Source: Mesorhizobium australicum WSM2073
GTDB lineage: Bacteria > Pseudomonadota > Alphaproteobacteria > Rhizobiales > Rhizobiaceae
Direction: 5' to 3'
NCBI RefSeq assembly: GCF_000230995.2
Contig: NC_019973.1
Location: 2,742,001-2,806,000 of the forward strand
Length of the DNA: 64,000 nucleotides
Under the pieces are notes generated by a model. It was not told where the DNA came from and did not search any database. It saw only the letters and a list, made by a program, of their open reading frames with translations. Below are positions 26,685 to 36,335 of the stretch, piece by piece. Position 1 is the stretch's first letter; every line of letters starts with the position of its first letter. A program made the translations under genes and the position numbers.

Positions 26685-27917
26685 CTACCGCGCGGTCAGC
26701 AAGCGATCGAGAGCGCCAGCCACCGCGCCGAGCGAGAAACTTCCCTCTATCCGCTTTCGCGCCGCCTGTCCGAGGCGGTCTCGCATGGTTGGATCGTCCT
26801 TAAGTTTCTTCAGCGCGTGTGCAATTTCCGCCGACTCGTCCCTTCGAACAATGAGGCCGCCGGATGCCTCGCCGTCTGCCAAGATGTCGGGTAGGCCCTG
26901 TGCGTCGGTAGCAACGATCGGAAGGCCGCAGGCCATCGCCTCCAACGGTGCGACGGGCATACCTTCGGTGCGGGACGCAGTGACATAGGCATCCGCCGCC
27001 GAAAGCCAACGCCGTATCAAGGACCGGTCCGTGGTATAGTCGCAAAGCCATCTCACATTCGGCAGTGCGGCCTCTCTCAGCAGCCTGGCAAAAACGTCTC
27101 GGTCCTGCCCCGAGCCTATGATGACCAGTTCGGACGAAGCATCACCGGAAAAGAAGGACCATGCTTTCAGGAGCACATCCAGCCCCTTACGGCGAACGTC
27201 GATGCGTCCGTGGTTGACGACGACGAAATTCCCGCGCGCCAGACAGAGGTCTTGCCGCGCCTGCTGACGTTCGATCGCTGTCCACTCGCTGGAATCGATG
27301 GGGTTGGCAATATTCGCTACCTTGAGGGCTATACGCGGGTAAGCTTTGGCGAGGCGTTCACGCTCCGCAGCCGATGCGACGATTAGGCCGCTGCAGGCAC
27401 GGAGAGATGCCTGCCTGGCAATTGCCTCTATCCAGGAGAGCGTCCGGTCGCCGCCCTGGAACGTTGCATAGAGCGGAATGCGGTTACGGACTGCCAGCCA
27501 GGCAAGCGCATCAAACCGGGTATATTCGTATTCCTGAACGAGAATTGCATCACACTGGGATCGAGCGAGCACCTCCCGGAACGCCGGGAGCGGCGTCGCG
27601 GACCAGCGCCGCAGACTGTGACCCGCTGCGGAGTGACCTTGACGCGCGCGCGCGCCGGGAACGACCCAGATCGGCGCGCCCGTGCCGGCATGGTAGTGGC
27701 ATTCTATCTGCGAGGCATGCTCGGAAGCGCACACAATGACCGGCCTGTGGCCGGCCAGTTGCAGGGCGGAGACGTAACCGAACAGCCAGCCGCCGGTCAT
27801 CTGTTCGACGAAATCCTTAAGCCGCAATCCTATCGGATCGAGGAATTCCTCCACGACGTCGCCCCATGGAAAGAGGGCGATGACGAGGGAAGCGCGGCGG
27901 CCCATCAAATGCCCCAA
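26685..27917 (-). CDS. Glycosyltransferase family 4
   Basis: GT-B fold glycosyltransferase of 410 residues. The N-terminal domain includes MTGGWLFGYVSALQLAGHRP. The C-terminal domain has VVVNHGRIDVRRKGLDVLLK, ELVIIGSGQDRD and the E-x7-E signature SRTEGMPVAPLEAMACGLPI. It transfers a sugar from a nucleotide donor during assembly of a surface polysaccharide. It is the last gene of the minus-strand glycosyltransferase operon and faces the epimerase tail to tail. Confidence 0.88.
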   Translation of the reverse strand: MGHLMGRRASLVIALFPWGDVVEEFLDPIGLRLKDFVEQMTGGWLFGYVSALQLAGHRPVIVCASEHASQIECHYHAGTGAPIWVVPGARARQGHSAAGHSLRRWSATPLPAFREVLARSQCDAILVQEYEYTRFDALAWLAVRNRIPLYATFQGGDRTLSWIEAIARQASLRACSGLIVASAAERERLAKAYPRIALKVANIANPIDSSEWTAIERQQARQDLCLARGNFVVVNHGRIDVRRKGLDVLLKAWSFFSGDASSELVIIGSGQDRDVFARLLREAALPNVRWLCDYTTDRSLIRRWLSAADAYVTASRTEGMPVAPLEAMACGLPIVATDAQGLPDILADGEASGGLIVRRDESAEIAHALKKLKDDPTMRDRLGQAARKRIEGSFSLGAVAGALDRLLTAR

Positions 27918-27920
27918 AAT

Positions 27921-28661
27921 TCATTTACGCCAGGAAAAAGCCGTCTCCGTGCCGCGTGTCGAGCGGTGGTGCAGCACGTAGCCGACAGCCGTGATCGGCG
28001 CCGCAAGAGCGTAAAGTATCTTGCGGCGACGGCGTCCCAGACGAGAAAATGCGACGTCGTGAAAGAGTGCCGTCACCGGGTTGATAAATGTGGCGCGGCG
28101 TTCCGGCGCACGGTCGAAGAGCGCTGCGAGTTCGGGATCCCAATAGCCGCGACGAACGTGACCCCATTCCTGCATCAGTTCGCTTTCATGCGGGCAATAG
28201 GGCTTCATGACGCGAAAATACGGGTAATGCCACTCCGCATGCGGCGTCGAGACAAGAACATACCCGCCTGGGCGCACGACCCTCAAGGCCTCTTGTGCGG
28301 CACTACGGTCATCCTCAATGTGTTCAAGCACGTCGAAGAGCGTCGCCACGTCGAAACTGTCGTTCGCGAAGGGGAGGTCACAGGCATCGCCGCAGACGAA
28401 GGTCGACTTCGCCCAATCTGGCTGGTGGTTGCCCAACTCGGGATCGAGATCGAGGTTAACGACTTCAGCGTTCGGATAGAGGATACTTGCCATCCCGCTG
28501 CGCCCGCCTCCAATTTCGAGTATCCGGCCGGGCCCGTCGATCGCCGCGGGCGCGACGCGATGAATTGCGCGCATCTTCTCACGGTAGAAAAGGCCGTCCG
28601 TCAGACCGTTTGGAAAGGGATTTCGAGACAGGAATTGTCCGAGCGGCGCCTTGCGGATCAT
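27921..28661 (-). CDS. SAM-dependent methyltransferase
   Basis: Class I methyltransferase of 246 residues. Motif I is GRILEIGGGRSGMASILYPN, followed by VVNLDLDPELG, CGDACDLPFANDSFDVATLF and DVLEHIEDDRSAAQEALRVV, where the glycine-rich loop and the acidic residue bind SAM. The substrate is unknown; by context it would be a sugar or lipid-linked intermediate. Its start overlaps the end of the upstream glycosyltransferase gene by about 83 bases, unless a later Met (EKMRAIHRVAP) is used. Confidence 0.85.
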   Translation of the reverse strand: MIRKAPLGQFLSRNPFPNGLTDGLFYREKMRAIHRVAPAAIDGPGRILEIGGGRSGMASILYPNAEVVNLDLDPELGNHQPDWAKSTFVCGDACDLPFANDSFDVATLFDVLEHIEDDRSAAQEALRVVRPGGYVLVSTPHAEWHYPYFRVMKPYCPHESELMQEWGHVRRGYWDPELAALFDRAPERRATFINPVTALFHDVAFSRLGRRRRKILYALAAPITAVGYVLHHRSTRGTETAFSWRK

Positions 28662-29958
28662 CGATTTTCTTCCTCAACCAATTTGATGTTCGCCGTTTTC
28701 GCCAGCCGAAACGGACGAGGAATTGAAGACCAGCCAGCCAGCCTTCGACTTCTGCCGCGAGGATACTGGTCCTGCCGGGGGGGCCTTCGAAAAGCGCCTT
28801 GACGAATGTTCTCAAGAAATATGCGGGCAGCTGCTTCCAGATGCGATCGATGTTTCCGCGATTGCCAAAATTGTCATATTGCGTGACAAGAGCTGCGACG
28901 TGGCCCTTCATGTAGGCTCTTATTTGCCGTCGGAAGCCCGGCCAATCGCGGCGATGATGATGGAAGACAACGGCGCGAGGTTCATACAGGCAAGTCCCTC
29001 CTGCGGCCAGCAGCCGGTACCATAGCTCCGAATCTTCGGAACATCCGGCAGCACCGGCGCCGAGGCGCTCGTCGAACGAGCCTACCCGATCGAAGGCCGA
29101 TCGCCGGAAGGCCATGTTGGCCCCGGCGCCGATTTTCCAAACATGCGCTCCGCTTGGCCGGGTCTCTTCGAAGAAGCGGTGGTCGAAGAGAAGCGGCACG
29201 AAGGTGGACCCAAAACCGCCCATGTCGAACTGGAAACGGCGTTGGGCGATCGTATCGAGCCGGGCTGGCAGCACCAAGCCGGTCAGTGCCTCGATGTCCC
29301 GTTCTTCGAAGGCGCGCGCGATTTCGGCAGTCCAGCCAGGATGAACCTCGACGTCGTCATCCGTGAACGCGATGATGTCTTGACGGCTTTCCCGGATGCC
29401 GGCGGATCGGGCAACACTCAATCCGGGCCGCGGCTCATGAACGAAACGGACCTCAGGAAAGCCGACACATACCGGCCGAGCGTTGCCGTCGCGGGAGTTA
29501 TCAACGACGATGACTTCGCCCGGGGCGCTGCGTTGCCTTGCAACGCTTTGAAGGCACTCCGCCAGGGCGGGGCCGCGGTCGCGCGTGCAAATTACGACTG
29601 AGATGTGCTGGGCCGACGCTGAAGACGCGGTTGCAAGTTCATCAAGGCGGTCGACAAGGTCGTCGGCCCCGAGCGCCGCCGTCAAACAGAGCGCGGACTT
29701 TGGCGATCCTTCATAGGTCGCCCGCAAGGGGGCGCCCAGCGGGATGTTGCGGGCAGCCAATTGTGCTGCCGAAAACTCCGCCGCGAACTGCCGCAGACTT
29801 GCCTCGCTGTAGGGCAATTCGTCAGGCAAGGACGCTCGCATTCCCAGCGGCAAGTCCTTCCACCAGAAGATCGATAGCGAAGGGGTATCTCCCACATCGG
29901 CGTCCGCACAGGCGGAGCCGAGATCGATTTGCCTGACACGGAAGGCCTCGCCATTCAC
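28579..29958 (-). CDS. Glycosyltransferase family 2 (first of two related)
   Basis: GT-A fold glycosyltransferase of 459 residues. After about 115 N-terminal residues of unknown role come ISVVICTRDRGPALAECLQS (nucleotide-binding strand), VIVVDNSRDGNARPV, RPGLSVARSAGIRESRQDII and the metal-binding AFTDDDVEVHPGWTA. Further on is NMAFRRSAFDRVGSFDERLG. Its layout, with an N-terminal extension before the GT2 core, matches the next gene, so the two probably arose by duplication. ATGA overlap with the upstream gene shows coupling. Confidence 0.87.
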   Translation of the reverse strand: MNGEAFRVRQIDLGSACADADVGDTPSLSIFWWKDLPLGMRASLPDELPYSEASLRQFAAEFSAAQLAARNIPLGAPLRATYEGSPKSALCLTAALGADDLVDRLDELATASSASAQHISVVICTRDRGPALAECLQSVARQRSAPGEVIVVDNSRDGNARPVCVGFPEVRFVHEPRPGLSVARSAGIRESRQDIIAFTDDDVEVHPGWTAEIARAFEERDIEALTGLVLPARLDTIAQRRFQFDMGGFGSTFVPLLFDHRFFEETRPSGAHVWKIGAGANMAFRRSAFDRVGSFDERLGAGAAGCSEDSELWYRLLAAGGTCLYEPRAVVFHHHRRDWPGFRRQIRAYMKGHVAALVTQYDNFGNRGNIDRIWKQLPAYFLRTFVKALFEGPPGRTSILAAEVEGWLAGLQFLVRFGWRKRRTSNWLRKKIDDPQGAARTIPVSKSLSKRSDGRPFLP

Positions 29959-31178
29959 CGGTTTTGCTCCCGGATTCTCTGCACGCGGATACGTGAGCGA
30001 TCATATTCGCCTGCCAGGCCGCAGATTCCACCCCACAACTCTGCAATGCCGAAACGAAAATCACGACCTTGAAGCTTGCGCGCGGCCCGTGCCAGCGCTT
30101 TCAGCCGATCGAAAAACCACCAGCAAACCATGGCACGGTGACGTGCCCTGAGCTCTCCGTCGGTCCGACGGCTTTTGACAAGAAAGGCCATCATACCAAG
30201 TCCCCATGTCCAATATTGCCGTCTCAATTGGTCGATCGTCTCGCGATGCTCGTGGTAAACGGCATACTCCGGTTCATAGATCATGGGCCGGCCTGAACGC
30301 AGCACGCGATAGAAAATGTCGAGATCGCCACCGCCAGGCAGCGGTGCTCCGGTATCGAGCGCTTCGTCGAAGCCGCCCAGCGATACCAGCAGCGTGCGGT
30401 CGAAAGCCATGTTGCAGCCGGCGCCGAGAATACCAGACCCTACCGGGTGCAGCGCATTATCGAATCGGGTGTTGTGGAATTCGTTGCGCCTGAAGCCGCG
30501 GCCAAATCCGCCCCTTCGTTCGAAAAAGATCTGCGCCTCGGTGTCCAGGCGAAGCGGCAGCACCAAACCCGTGAAGCCACCGGCACCCGGATTATCCCGG
30601 CAGGCTTTGGCAAGCCCGTCAAGCCAGTTGCGGTCGACGACCACGTCATCGTCCAGATAGGCAATCAAGCTGCCCGTGACCGAGCGAAGAGCGGCGTTTC
30701 GTGCAAAATCAAGCCCGGGCCTCGGTTCGAACACGTAACGAACGTCCTCGAAGCGCTCGACTGCTTCGCGTGTGGCTGAATCCACAGACGCATTGTCCAC
30801 CACGACGACTTCGACGCTCGGAAAAGCGGTTGTGCGTCGGACGCTGTCGAGCGAACCCAGCAACCTCGAAAGACGTTCGGCGCGGTCTTTCGTACATATC
30901 GCGACGGAGAGGCTCGGCAGGGGCGATTGCCCAACCGGTCTTAGCCGCAGCAATTCCTTATCCATCTTCGCAACCAGGATGCGATCGGCAAAACGTTCAT
31001 CGGCAACGGATTTCTGTCGCTCCGCCGACAGGATCGCTGCGGAGGCGAGCGCGATCATCTCAAAGCCGACAAGCCGGCCCTGCCAGCGGGCAATGAGACC
31101 AACGCCATCGTGCTCTGGCGCAAGCTCAATCGGGGCCAGCGGAATTGACAGTTCGACGTCGACGATCTTGTAGCCCAT
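29955..31178 (-). CDS. Glycosyltransferase family 2 (second of two related)
   Basis: About 407 residues from MGYKIVDVELSIPLAPIELA (an upstream in-frame Met at 31205 is less likely because it runs into the ABC gene). The GT2 core begins LSVAICTKDRAERLSRLLGS, then VVVVDNASVDSATREAV, RPGLDFARNAALRSVTGSLI and the DDD metal site in AYLDDDVVVDRNW. The phrase NMAFDRTLLVSLGGFDEALD matches the first of the pair. It starts five bases after the ABC exporter and overlaps the next gene by four, so it lies within a single operon. Confidence 0.87.
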   Translation of the reverse strand: MGYKIVDVELSIPLAPIELAPEHDGVGLIARWQGRLVGFEMIALASAAILSAERQKSVADERFADRILVAKMDKELLRLRPVGQSPLPSLSVAICTKDRAERLSRLLGSLDSVRRTTAFPSVEVVVVDNASVDSATREAVERFEDVRYVFEPRPGLDFARNAALRSVTGSLIAYLDDDVVVDRNWLDGLAKACRDNPGAGGFTGLVLPLRLDTEAQIFFERRGGFGRGFRRNEFHNTRFDNALHPVGSGILGAGCNMAFDRTLLVSLGGFDEALDTGAPLPGGGDLDIFYRVLRSGRPMIYEPEYAVYHEHRETIDQLRRQYWTWGLGMMAFLVKSRRTDGELRARHRAMVCWWFFDRLKALARAARKLQGRDFRFGIAELWGGICGLAGEYDRSRIRVQRIREQNR

Positions 31179-31182
31179 CGCC

Positions 31183-32973
31183 TTAGTTCGCACCCATGGC
31201 AACACGACCGAGCTGAAACTCGTGAAGTCTTGAAAAATGGCCCGCCCGCTTCAGGAGTTGATCCGGCGGACCAATCTCGATCACCCGTCCTTTCGACATC
31301 ACGATGATCTGGTCAGCGGCCTGGACGGTGGACAGGCGATGCGCAATGACAACCACGGTGCGATTGTGCGAGTATTGCTCGAGGGCGATCTGGAACGCCT
31401 GTTCCGTCTCACCGTCGAGCGCATTCGTGGCTTCGTCCAAAAGGAGAATGTCGGGATTGCGAAGTATGGTCCGGGCCAGCGCGATCCGCTGCCTCTGGCC
31501 CCCCGACACGCGCATTCCCTGGTCGCCGATCTGCGTCTCGTAGCCCTCCGGAAGCGAACGGATGAAATCGTCCGCCTTCGCAATGCGGGCCGCTTGGCGC
31601 AGTTCGTGCTCACCGGCGTCGAAATCGCCGTAAGCGATGTTGGCCGCGATGGTATCGTTGAACAGGTATACCTCCTGAGACATCAGCGACAGCCGCTTGC
31701 GCCAACTGCGCAACTCGAAACCTAAGAGCGGGATACCGTCGGCGAGGACTTCCCCCGACGTCGGGTCCATGAAGCGAAAGAGCAGGGCCATGAGGGTGGA
31801 TTTGCCGGCACCCGACTCGCCAACGATTGCTGTGGTCTTGCCGGCGGGGATACTGAAGGAGACATCCTGTAGCGCCAAAGGCTGATCGGGCGCATACCGA
31901 AAGCAGACATCGCGAAATTCGACGGCCGTCTTGAGGGCGGGCGCCGGCAGATAGCCTTGGCTGAGAAACGGCGTTTGCGTTGTGCGCAGGAACTCGTCCA
32001 CATCCTCAATCGCGCCCGCAAGCCCGTCCAGCGCAATCTTCGACTGCAGCAATTCCCGTGTGGGAGCCTGGAGACGATAAAGCAGCGACAGGAAAGCGGC
32101 GAGAGCCGCGATTCCTATGCTTGCTGATTCCGCAATGAGAACCAGTGCACCGATCAGGATCGTGATCGAGATCTCCGAGACAGGCCCGGGGGTCGCCCAA
32201 AGCATGTCGAGCCTCAACAGACGACGCCTTACCCTGTCCGATGTCTGAACGAACCGGTCATGCTCGTAGGATTCCTGTGCGAAGGCACGGATCAATTGCA
32301 ATGAATTGATGCTTTCCCACATCCTGAGGCCGAACTGCTTGTTTTCCTCGACGACGGCCTTGCCGGTCTCGTCAGCGCGTCGCGTTGCCAGACGAATGGC
32401 CATTGCTCCGAAAAGCAGGAAAATCATCGAAAAAGAGGTCAATCGGACTGAGATCAATAGCATCAAGAGAACGAAGACGACGAAGGTACAAAGGCAGATC
32501 ATCAACCGGTAGGCCAGGCTCAGCCCTTGGCTGACCTTCCAGGTATTGTTGGCAATTGTCGTGATGATGTCCGTTCGCCTGTTCTCGACACGGTAGTCGA
32601 TGCACGAACTTATCGTCTGATCGAAAACCCTGGATCGCAACCGGTGCGCGACGAGGCCGTCAATGTATCTGGTTACCCAGGTGTTGATGAGATGGACCGC
32701 GTTTTTGAGGACGATGCTGACGCAAAGCGCTCCGACCAGGAAGGCGGTCAGGTGTTGATGCGGGATGGGTGACAAGATCCTGTCAAACACCGGCTGCCAT
32801 CTGCCGGGCTGAGGCGGCGAGGCTCCGAGGCTCTGCAGCAGGGGAATGAACAGGACGAGACCCGTACCTTCCAGAACCGCTGCGATCAGTCCAAGTCCCA
32901 CCACGGTCGGCCCAGCCCAGGCTGGCGCCGCCGCCAGGCGAAAGAGCCGCCGCAATCGCGCGACCAGACTCAC
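31183..32973 (-). CDS. ABC exporter (MsbA/lipid-linked glycan type)
   Basis: Half-size ABC exporter of about 596 residues: one six-helix membrane domain followed by one ATPase. The GTG at 32973 overlaps the stop of the preceding glycosyltransferase (GTGA). It gives a natural beginning (VSLVARLRRLFRLAAAPAWA), while longer frames would read back over the neighbour. The ATPase shows Walker A GESGAGKST, Q-loop LMSQEVYLFND, signature VSGGQRQRIALA, Walker B ILLLDEATNALD and AHRLSTV. It acts as a homodimer, probably flipping or exporting a lipid-linked glycan made by the neighbouring enzymes. Confidence 0.9.
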   Translation of the reverse strand: MSLVARLRRLFRLAAAPAWAGPTVVGLGLIAAVLEGTGLVLFIPLLQSLGASPPQPGRWQPVFDRILSPIPHQHLTAFLVGALCVSIVLKNAVHLINTWVTRYIDGLVAHRLRSRVFDQTISSCIDYRVENRRTDIITTIANNTWKVSQGLSLAYRLMICLCTFVVFVLLMLLISVRLTSFSMIFLLFGAMAIRLATRRADETGKAVVEENKQFGLRMWESINSLQLIRAFAQESYEHDRFVQTSDRVRRRLLRLDMLWATPGPVSEISITILIGALVLIAESASIGIAALAAFLSLLYRLQAPTRELLQSKIALDGLAGAIEDVDEFLRTTQTPFLSQGYLPAPALKTAVEFRDVCFRYAPDQPLALQDVSFSIPAGKTTAIVGESGAGKSTLMALLFRFMDPTSGEVLADGIPLLGFELRSWRKRLSLMSQEVYLFNDTIAANIAYGDFDAGEHELRQAARIAKADDFIRSLPEGYETQIGDQGMRVSGGQRQRIALARTILRNPDILLLDEATNALDGETEQAFQIALEQYSHNRTVVVIAHRLSTVQAADQIIVMSKGRVIEIGPPDQLLKRAGHFSRLHEFQLGRVAMGAN

Positions 32974-33965
32974 CAGATGCCCTCTGCGTAGGGGGGCTGG
33001 AACTCGGCGTTTTTGTTTCGGCTCCTTTTCACTCGGATTTTGACCCACCGAGGCACCAGTCGGGCTCGGCAGTAGATGTCCACCATTCTTGGCAGGCGAG
33101 AAATCGCCGTCCCTGGCTCCATTAGGAAGAGTTTCTTCATCAGGCCATACGCTGCCGAAAGCCGCCCGCAGATCAAGGCCCTTACGGCGAGCCAATGCAG
33201 CATGTCGATCAGATGATCGTCGAGATCGTCCCCGAACTGCGGGTACTTCTGGCGAAACTCGGCAAGGACAATTTCACAAGAACGAAGCATCTGCATGACA
33301 TCGCTCGACATGTTGGCGTTCGTCATCCGGTAACCCACGAGGTACTGAGGGACGACGCGAAACTCGTAACTTTCGGCTATTCTGAGGCACATCAGCAGGT
33401 CCTCGCAGCCTTGTGCGTTCCTGGCCCTCAAGGAAGGGTCGAAGCCTCCCGCTCGCTCGAACGCGGCGCGTCGGACCAGCATTGAACTTCCGTTGCCAAC
33501 AAAGTTCGTCCTGCACATGCGTTGGAGCACGCGACCCTCCGCATCGGGCCGGTTATGCAATGAGAATACCCGGCCGTCGCCGTCTATATCGGCGAACCAG
33601 CAATATGCCAGGCCTGCGGAAGAGCCGCCTTGCTGTAAGGTGCACATCTGAAGCGCGATTTTGGATGGGGCCCAAAGATCGTCGGCGTCCACAAACGCCA
33701 GGAACTCCGCATCGGTGGAAGCAACTCCACGATTGCGCGCATTCGCAACGCCGCCGTTCGACTGCCTTATCAGGCGGATACGGCTATCCTGTTCAGCATA
33801 GGAGGCCACAATCGAGGCAGAAGGGTCCGTCGACCCGTCGTCGACGACGACAATGTCCAGCGCCTGGTAGTGTTGCCCGCAGATGCTGTTCAGGGTCGCG
33901 CGAATCGTTCGTTCCGCATTGAACATCGGCACCACGACGCCCACCGTGGCATTGTCTTTGATCAT
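32970..33965 (-). CDS. Glycosyltransferase family 2, first gene of the operon
   Basis: GT-A glycosyltransferase of about 331 residues from MIKDNATVGVVVPMFNAERT. The core includes LDIVVVDDGSTDPSASIVAS, SNGGVANARNRGVASTDAEF and the DXD-type metal site FVDADDLWAPSK. The start at 33965 is preferred over 33986 because the domain begins immediately after it. It leads the minus-strand operon of glycosyltransferases, exporter and methyltransferase. Confidence 0.87.
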   Translation of the reverse strand: MIKDNATVGVVVPMFNAERTIRATLNSICGQHYQALDIVVVDDGSTDPSASIVASYAEQDSRIRLIRQSNGGVANARNRGVASTDAEFLAFVDADDLWAPSKIALQMCTLQQGGSSAGLAYCWFADIDGDGRVFSLHNRPDAEGRVLQRMCRTNFVGNGSSMLVRRAAFERAGGFDPSLRARNAQGCEDLLMCLRIAESYEFRVVPQYLVGYRMTNANMSSDVMQMLRSCEIVLAEFRQKYPQFGDDLDDHLIDMLHWLAVRALICGRLSAAYGLMKKLFLMEPGTAISRLPRMVDIYCRARLVPRWVKIRVKRSRNKNAEFQPPYAEGIW

Positions 33966-34920
33966 GGGCCTCTGTTGTCTCCGCAAAAAGTTGGCTAGAC
34001 AGGCAACCGGCGCCCGGCGAGCCTCTCCGCGACACGCACCCCCCGGCCTCGATGGCTCTGCCGACTACGCCGTCGTGCGGGAACCTGGAAGTGTGAGTCA
34101 CGGCGGCATGCTGCACTGCAACACAAATTACACCGCAATGCGCAATATTGCTAATTTAATCATCTCTAAAGTCCGGTTTGCAGGATCAGATTTTCTTACG
34201 GCCCGAAACAGCGCTTGAACCGCCAGCGCGCGCCGTTACCGTCAACGCCGCCGTCCGGCGCGGCGTCCCGCCCACCGCTAAGCTGAGATTGGCTGTTCAA
34301 GAGGCGGGCGTCTTACTACGCAGCCTTTAATCTGACCGGGATCCTGATGAGGTACTGGCGCGTCTTCACGAACCAACCTCAGCGACCGACATAAAGCTCC
34401 GACCTGCCTTGCGACGCCAATGCGCGACGGGGAAGAGATCGGCACGGCTGCAATGAGAGACAGGACTCACCCGCAGCCGCACTCAAGCCGCGACGGTTAG
34501 CCGAGAGAGGAGGAGAGGGCGCTACTGGTTATGTGCCTATCCTGCGGGCGAAGGCGATCGCCATAGCATTGTGGCTGTGTGGACTGGCGTCATTCGAATA
34601 GACGGGTAGGGTTCGCCATGGCACCGCATCAAGCAAACCCGCCGCGTGGCCATCGTTTCTGCGCGAGAAACGCGTGCGCCAGGGGGCAGCGAGGTGCGGG
34701 GCCTGCACCTAGGAGAGAGAAGGCTCGAGCCGGCCAAGCTGTCCGCGTGGCTAGAAGCGCGGAGACATCTGAGAGCGCTGCATTCGCCCGAACGAGCCGA
34801 ACCATCGGATGGCGACCATCCACCCCCGGATGACGGTGGTCCTGGCGTCGCCCTGCGTGACCCTATGAAGGACCGGCGTTGGTTCACATCGAGTTCCTGA
34901 GATCGTTCCGCGGACCTATG
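33966..34920. other. Long region between polysaccharide and pqq operons
   Basis: Nearly 1 kb without a convincing gene. The right part (34540-34890) has open frames on both strands with arginine/proline/serine-rich, low-information composition and no similarity I recognise. The part near 34100-34200 is AT-rich and may hold the promoter of the minus-strand glycosyltransferase operon. Confidence 0.45.
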
Positions 34921-36042
34921 TCACGCAATGTCATTCACGATTCCTATCCGGCGATAGATGAAACCTTCGTCCCCTGCGGCATTGGCGACGTTGCGCCGGG
35001 TTTCATCGACCAGCGCAGCCATGCGGGCGTGTGCCTCCGACTTGATGCAGACCGGATCTGTCGCAGCGGCATCGCCGACAATCGCCAACGCCTGACATCT
35101 GCAGCCGCCCCAATCGATCTCACGCCGCTCGCAGCTTCGGCATGGCTCCTGCATCCATTCGGTGCCGCGAAAGGCATTGAATGCGGGTGAAGCGGCCCAG
35201 ATGTCGGCCAGCGGTTTCGCTCCAAAACGTTCGAAGCGAAGCGAAGGAATCGTCTGCGCGGCGTGGCACGGCAATACAGTACCGTCCGGGGTAACCACTA
35301 ACGCGTCGCGCGCCCAACCGCCCATGCATGGCTTGGGATATGTGGCGAAATAATCCGGCGTGACAAAATCGATGTTCATAATGCCGGCGAGCCTTTCGCG
35401 CGCGGCTGCGACGATGTCCGCCTGCCGGTCTATCGCGCCACATTCGGGCATCAGCATATCGCGATTGGCCAGCGCCCAGCCGGCATACTGCACGTTGGCG
35501 ATCTCGAGCCGGTCGGCGCCCAAGGAAAGAGCCAGATCGATGAATTCGGGTACCTCCTCGATGTTGTGACGATGGATCGGTGCGTTGATGGTGAGTGGCA
35601 GCCCGGCCGCGCGGGCGCGGTGTGCCGTCTTCAGCTTCTTTTCGTGGCTGCCGCTGTGGTTGGCGACACGGTCGGTGGTCGGCTGACGGGCACCCTGAAA
35701 GCTCAGTTGCAGGTGGTCGAGACCGGCTTCGGCAAAGGCTTCGATACGGCCTTCGGCAATGCCAACACCAGCGGTGATGAGGTTGGTGTAGATACCGCGC
35801 GACGAAAGCGCGGCGATCAGTTGCTCAAGGTCGCGGCGAAGCGTCGGCTCGCCGCCAGACAGGTGCACCTGGAGAACGCCCAGATCGGCGGCCTGCGAGA
35901 ACAGATCGAGCCAGGTCCGCGTGTCGAGCTCCCGATTGGCCTTCAGCAATTCGAGCGGATTGGAGCAGTAAGGGCATTGCAGCGGACAGCGATGCGTCAG
36001 TTCCGCCAACATGCCGATCGGAGGCAGGAGAGGCTCGGTCAT
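34921..36042 (-). CDS. pqqE: PqqE, radical-SAM PqqA cross-linking enzyme
   Basis: Radical SAM/SPASM enzyme of 373 residues that joins the Glu and Tyr side chains of PqqA, the first chemical step of PQQ synthesis. The SAM cluster is in LTHRCPLQCPYCSNP (Cys19, Cys23, Cys26). Further motifs are VHLSGGEPTLRRDLEQL and, in the C-terminal SPASM region, KPCMGGWARDALVVTPDGTV with EPCRSCERREIDWGGCRCQA. The start at 36042 overlaps the pqqD stop (ATGA). It needs PqqD to present the peptide. Length is normal. Confidence 0.95.
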   Translation of the reverse strand: MTEPLLPPIGMLAELTHRCPLQCPYCSNPLELLKANRELDTRTWLDLFSQAADLGVLQVHLSGGEPTLRRDLEQLIAALSSRGIYTNLITAGVGIAEGRIEAFAEAGLDHLQLSFQGARQPTTDRVANHSGSHEKKLKTAHRARAAGLPLTINAPIHRHNIEEVPEFIDLALSLGADRLEIANVQYAGWALANRDMLMPECGAIDRQADIVAAARERLAGIMNIDFVTPDYFATYPKPCMGGWARDALVVTPDGTVLPCHAAQTIPSLRFERFGAKPLADIWAASPAFNAFRGTEWMQEPCRSCERREIDWGGCRCQALAIVGDAAATDPVCIKSEAHARMAALVDETRRNVANAAGDEGFIYRRIGIVNDIA

Positions 36043-36335
36043 AGTTTCACCAGAAGGTTGTCCGACCATTCCTGCAGGAAGGCGATGACGTCGGCCGCCA
36101 CCGCATCCTGACCGGCGTCATAGTCGGCCGCAAGGTCGGCGATGATGTGGCCGACCGTGGATCTCCCGTCGCAGCGGCGCAAGATGTCGAGGCTGACCTC
36201 GTCCGGCCAGAAGACTTTCTCCGGCGAAAGCACGGCGAAGGCGCGCCGCACAGGGTCGTACTGGATTCGGACATGCTTCGGCAGTGACGGCGCCGATCGC
36301 AACGACACGATGGCTCTTTCGCGCAGTCCCGTCAT
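36039..36335 (-). CDS. pqqD: PqqD, PqqA peptide chaperone
   Basis: Protein of 98 residues of the RiPP recognition element family, which binds the PqqA leader and delivers it to PqqE. Characteristic segments are HVRIQYDPVRRAFAVLSPEK and VFWPDEVSLDILRRCDGRST. The start at 36335 overlaps the pqqC stop (ATGA); longer frames upstream run into pqqC. Confidence 0.93.
   Translation of the reverse strand: MTGLRERAIVSLRSAPSLPKHVRIQYDPVRRAFAVLSPEKVFWPDEVSLDILRRCDGRSTVGHIIADLAADYDAGQDAVAADVIAFLQEWSDNLLVKL

Noticed and set aside
27618..28802. Plus-strand frame of about 394 codons
   Set aside because: Antisense to the glycosyltransferase and methyltransferase genes, whose conserved motifs are on the minus strand.
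31183..33195. Longer ABC exporter starting at 33195
   Set aside because: The first 74 codons lie inside the neighbouring glycosyltransferase in another frame; a GTG start at 32973 with a four-base overlap is far more natural.
34537..34900. Overlapping frames on both strands in the gap before pqqE
   Set aside because: Arg/Ser/Pro-rich, no motif, no ribosome site; typical chance frames in GC-rich DNA.
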